DNA of 62,000 nucleotides, from contig MNCI01015761.1 in NCBI GenBank assembly GCA_015680685.1, positions 1 to 62,000 of the forward strand. Direction: 5' to 3'. This DNA is from Gnetum montanum. Taxonomy: Eukaryota > Streptophyta > Gnetopsida > Gnetales > Gnetaceae. The translations under genes and the position numbers were made by a program. The notes below the pieces were generated by a model. That model searched no databases, had not been told where the DNA came from, and saw nothing but the letters and a program-made list of their open reading frames with translations. Below, in pieces: positions 58,321 through 62,000 of this stretch (position 1 is the first letter of the stretch; each line of letters starts with the position of its first letter).

Positions 58321-59900
58321 TGATTTGAGCTGAACCTTCCTCCTCCACGTTTTTCATGATTGTCGAAAATATTTGTTGGATCATATCCCAACCAATCCTC
58401 TTCATCATCATTAGTGAGATAATTTGGATGTCATGCAGCATGCTCATTGTCCTAGGTGAAAAGGTCTTTACTGCATAGGATCAATTCTCATGCAAGATGT
58501 AAAGAACATCAAGGTATGGGATAACGAACACCTTTTCCTTATTGAAGAACTCTTTTTCAAGAATGACTTAGAAACAATCAATGTTCTAGACCTACAAGTA
58601 CAAATTTTTACTATAGTATTCCACTTTCACCTCCACATCCTTCACTATTCATGTACATCTAATCAAGCAAAACTTAGCTAACTTACAGGATACCAAACCT
58701 AGTTCAACTTGTAAATTATGGATGTGAGTTATTTCCATGAAAGAAATTTTTGACTAGCACCTATGTCAACCAAGGCATCAACTATCTTTAAAGAAAACTA
58801 CAATGGAACCATCTATACTAAACACAAGTTAGTTTCTTGCTTCAGCTCTTCTCCTTGAACATCCTGTGAAATCATTGACAAGCTTTGAGAGATCTACTCA
58901 ATCATTCCAATGGTCTTGATCTCCTACATATTTTCATTCACCTCAATCACCTATAATCGAACACATGGATATTAATCAAGGATGTTTAACCATCAATTAC
59001 TATTCAGACCCCTTCCAACAAGTTATCAATTGGATTCTAAGGATAATCTTGAGTGACATGATTTCCTAAGCAGATGAAGCACCTTACGTCTAGACACCTT
59101 GGAGTATTATTTATTGGTTCTTGAAAATGTAAGTACTTTACCCAAAACCTATTATGATCTTCGAGATCTTTTCATTTTTCACTGCCCTAGTAAGAAGCTT
59201 GCAAACTAGGAGTAACTATAGGGCATGAATCCTAAAAACCACCACTGAAGTTCCTTCCTTTAAGCCCACTAGATTTGCCATCAAACTTCTTACTATTTTG
59301 GGGTACATCTTCTTTATTCATCTCCTACTTCTAGGGTTTAGAGTCAACCATTAATCTGGTAGTTAATTTAAGTACCTTAGTGCAAGCTTTGGATTCTTTG
59401 GCATAGAATTTGGATGTGAACCATCCAAACCCAGACACAACTACTTTCACTTATACAACTAATTGATCACTGAGTTTCTCATTATCTTGAGCTTTTCATT
59501 CCATGTCTCTAGAATCATTAATCTTTATAATATATTCCCTATAAAGACTTGGATATCATCAATAACTTCCCTCACTTACTCTATATAGTTTCATATCACA
59601 AAATGTTGGGCCATAGAGATCCTATGCTTGACATTCAAATTCAAGTGTCACAAGTACAATGTGTCCATTTTGTCTACAATTTCATGAATCATTTTCACCT
59701 GCTCTACAACAAGAAAGTAACTAACAATCATGTTGTCATCCTCCAAAAGCTAGCTGAACATTTTTTTTTCATCTTTTTGAGAGGATCATCATCATTTCTC
59801 TTGGAAGGTACCTCCTCATCATCATCTAGGTAATCACTTTCTGCACATTTTCATGCACATCATTATGCATATAACCTTTTAAATTATTTCCCCCAACAAG
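58321..59900 (-). pseudogene. Element E: gypsy gag and protease remnant
   Basis: On the minus strand a zinc knuckle RCFICLGNHVTQDYP (59084-59040) has the CX2CX4HX4 spacing, with the last Cys changed to Tyr. About 270 bp later comes DALVDIGASQKFLS (58780-58742), the retropepsin active site with Ile for Thr/Ser. Upstream (59100-59900) is a broken gag of low complexity. RT is not seen downstream; the remnant ends at element D. The knuckle-to-protease order fits chromovirus-type gypsy elements. Confidence 0.7.
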
Positions 59901-62000
59901 TCCATGATGAGGATTGCAACCAAAAAGAGCATTACTAGAATTTCAACTTCATTTGTTCTTCTTCTTATATGTCATAGCAATAACTATTGACACGAACCAG
60001 AAATAATGATCATGGAGCATGAAGCATGAACCATTACTAGCCTCAAACCACAAATTCTCAAGCCCTTGAAACACACCAGATAACATCACCAAGAGTTTTG
60101 AATCATCTAAGGAAGAAGAGTGGACTTCAAGTGGACTACACCTCAATGCTCACAACACTTACAAGCATACTAAAAGTGATGAAACCTATTAGAGCATTGT
60201 GAGAAGTGTAGTGAGAATGCCTTAGGTCACTAGCATGCATAAAAAATCCAAGACATACACACATATAATGCACCACAACACAAAATGACCCAAGATAACA
60301 TGATATTATGACAAAGACCAAACCTGAGTTACACTTAATTTTCTCTAAACTGGCCCAAGCTAGAGAAGCAAAGCCTCCCTAACAAACCTACATATCCTTA
60401 TGATAAGGTTCATAAGAAATCAAGTCCATGAATATCTTTAGTCATGGTTAAGATAACATGGAACCTGTAACAATTTTCACACTTCTATAGCCCCCATTCC
60501 AAAGGAAAAAGGTCTTTCAATGACCAAAAAATTAGTTTTTCCTAACCATTAATATTACTTCATTCTAGGGAATATTTGAAGCCTCAAATGATTTTAATAT
60601 AGGTATACCTCAAGATATATAGTCTAATTAGAACTTTATAACTCTAAACTATCCACCAAAATTAAATCTATAACTTAGAGCTTTCAAATCAAGAGTCTAA
60701 TCACTCAGCTAACAACTCATTGTTTCTCCATTTCAAAGCTTTTTCTTTTCCTAAACTAGACCATATTTTATACTAAAGTATTTCTCATTTGCATTTTTAA
60801 TGTATCTTATGTCCATCAAACAACATACCAACCCCCTTGTTTTTTTCCCTTTTCATGTTGACTAATCTAGGATCAAATATTAGTTCATCAAACTACTTTT
60901 CATGAAAATGCATATGGTTTTGTTTTAATTATGATAATATTTTTTATCATCCATAACTTGCATATTTAATTATGATATTATTTATTTTATCACACCATGA
61001 CTAATGATAAAATCTTATTATACCTTGTTACTTACAATTTGGTAGAGCATCTTGATTCTAGTGTAAGTGCTAAATTTAAGCTTTAAAGTTTCTTGTTGTT
61101 ACCACCCCATTCTAGAAATTGAGACATTCCATAATAAATATGATATCACTTTATAACAAATGATGTAATTATTGTAATAAGACCTAAAAAGACATAGTAA
61201 TAATGATATCTCTTAATGTAACTTTTGTAGGCTTAACCTAAATCATATATACCCATGAATTAGAGGTTGTTAAAACATGGAATTATAGAGTCAGTAAATG
61301 TGTGTAACAAGTGTCAGATGAAGTATGAAAAGAAGGAGATTTTTCATCCCTTTTGATTGAATATAGGCCTCACTGTGATGACAGTGTTGTATTGCCTCTA
61401 AGGGAAAGAGGCCACAGAATGATAATCCTAAAGAAGCCTCAAAGCATGACCCAAATACATTATTTCAAAATTAATAAAGTTTCCATTCCATTTTCTTCTG
61501 TATCTTCCCAATCATCTTTATCATGAATAATGTTGAATGTTATGTACATTTGACATTTGTCATGACATTTGGGAATGAGATGTTACACTTATTATTAAAG
61601 CAACCATAACCCAGGGCCAATTAGAATCAACGACTAACTACACTCTAATGATGGATCACAAGCCATGACCCAAGGTCAACCATGGAAAATCATCAAATAC
61701 GAATCATATTTAAGATGAACTATGCTAATGTAGAAGATCTTTTCTAATCAACTTCCTTGGATATTAACAACCCACTAGACTTTAATGAGATGCAATGATA
61801 CTTTGACAAGGATAACATTGGTCTAGTAACTCTTATCCATGCCTTGATAATGATATCCTTTTGGTAGTTATTTAATATTTAAAACTACTAGGTTTTAACT
61901 TGAAGAAGTAATCAAATAATCTTTCATATTTTATTCATAATGTTAGTAGCCTTCGATCAAGTCTTTGGGACATTACCTTATTACTAAATTCTATCATTCT
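59901..62000. other. AT-rich intergenic DNA
   Basis: No gene supported. Contains the SINE-like head at 60656-60716. Confidence 0.5.
60656..60716 (-). ncRNA. tRNA-derived SINE head (candidate)
   Basis: Minus strand TTAGCTGAGTGATTAGACTC, then TTTGAAAGCTCTAAG, and a B-box-like GATTTAATTTT. It aligns with the head at 23192-23260, sharing the TTTGAAAGCTCTAAGT stretch. Confidence 0.4.

Noticed and set aside
61540-61590. Possible LTR start TGTAACATCTC on the minus strand near 61586, which could belong to element E
   Set aside because: No primer site, TATA box or second LTR copy could be found between it and the gag remnant.
1-62000. CRISPR arrays, operons, riboswitches or bacterial-type systems
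   Set aside because: None seen; the spliced gene and plant retroelements show this is plant nuclear DNA, and the repeats present are explained by transposons or simple tandem duplication.

Overview
This is nuclear DNA of a seed plant with a large, repeat-dense genome. The evidence is several intron-bearing or decayed copies of the plant-only DUF247 family, old nested LTR retrotransposons of plant lineages, and remnants of RTE-like LINEs and tRNA-derived SINEs. The old, heavily mutated retroelements and very sparse genes would suit a gymnosperm, but that is inference. The only gene that still reads as intact is a two-exon DUF247 gene on the minus strand at 19662-21096 (454 aa, one 70-bp intron).

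Layout. 1-15830: a decayed Ty1/copia element, split inside its integrase by a minus-strand Ty3/gypsy element (A, 1742-14372) with 5-bp target duplications GTAGA. 16111-16497: a 387-bp segment that also occurs inside element A with only two differences. 17082-18712: a DUF247 pseudogene. 19662-21096: the DUF247 gene, with a tandem repeat array just upstream. 21360-30030: sparse, AT-rich DNA with an LTR of A-related element G, a second DUF247 pseudogene, SINE-like tRNA heads and LINE tails. 30030-35545: element B (minus) and 35580-42896: element C (plus), both incomplete relatives of A lying head to head. 43150-43450: a gypsy integrase scrap. 44741-55535: element F, a plus-strand Ty3/gypsy element with 1.9-kb LTRs and one gag-pol reading frame broken only by stops; it contains a 218-bp run of N. 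56075-56330: a DUF247 fragment. 57196-62000: an LTR of the A/B/C family (D), a minus-strand gag/protease remnant (E), and gene-free AT-rich DNA.

The A/B/C/D/G elements form one family: LTRs of about 850-920 bp bounded by TGATGA...TCATCA, a polypurine tract ending ATGGGGGTA, related gag where it survives, and, after integrase, a long second ORF rich in predicted coiled coil, seen in three copies (A, B, C). Upstream of that ORF each of the three has a TATA-like box next to short repeats resembling those in the U3 part of its own LTR. Each of four LTRs also carries a different perfect palindrome in U3. This internal U3-like promoter with element-specific palindromes is the best candidate here for an undescribed system. 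The other strong signals are element F's second (plant-type) RNase H domain placed before reverse transcriptase, and its twelve in-frame stops with no frameshift. None of the retroelements looks capable of coding for its full protein set.
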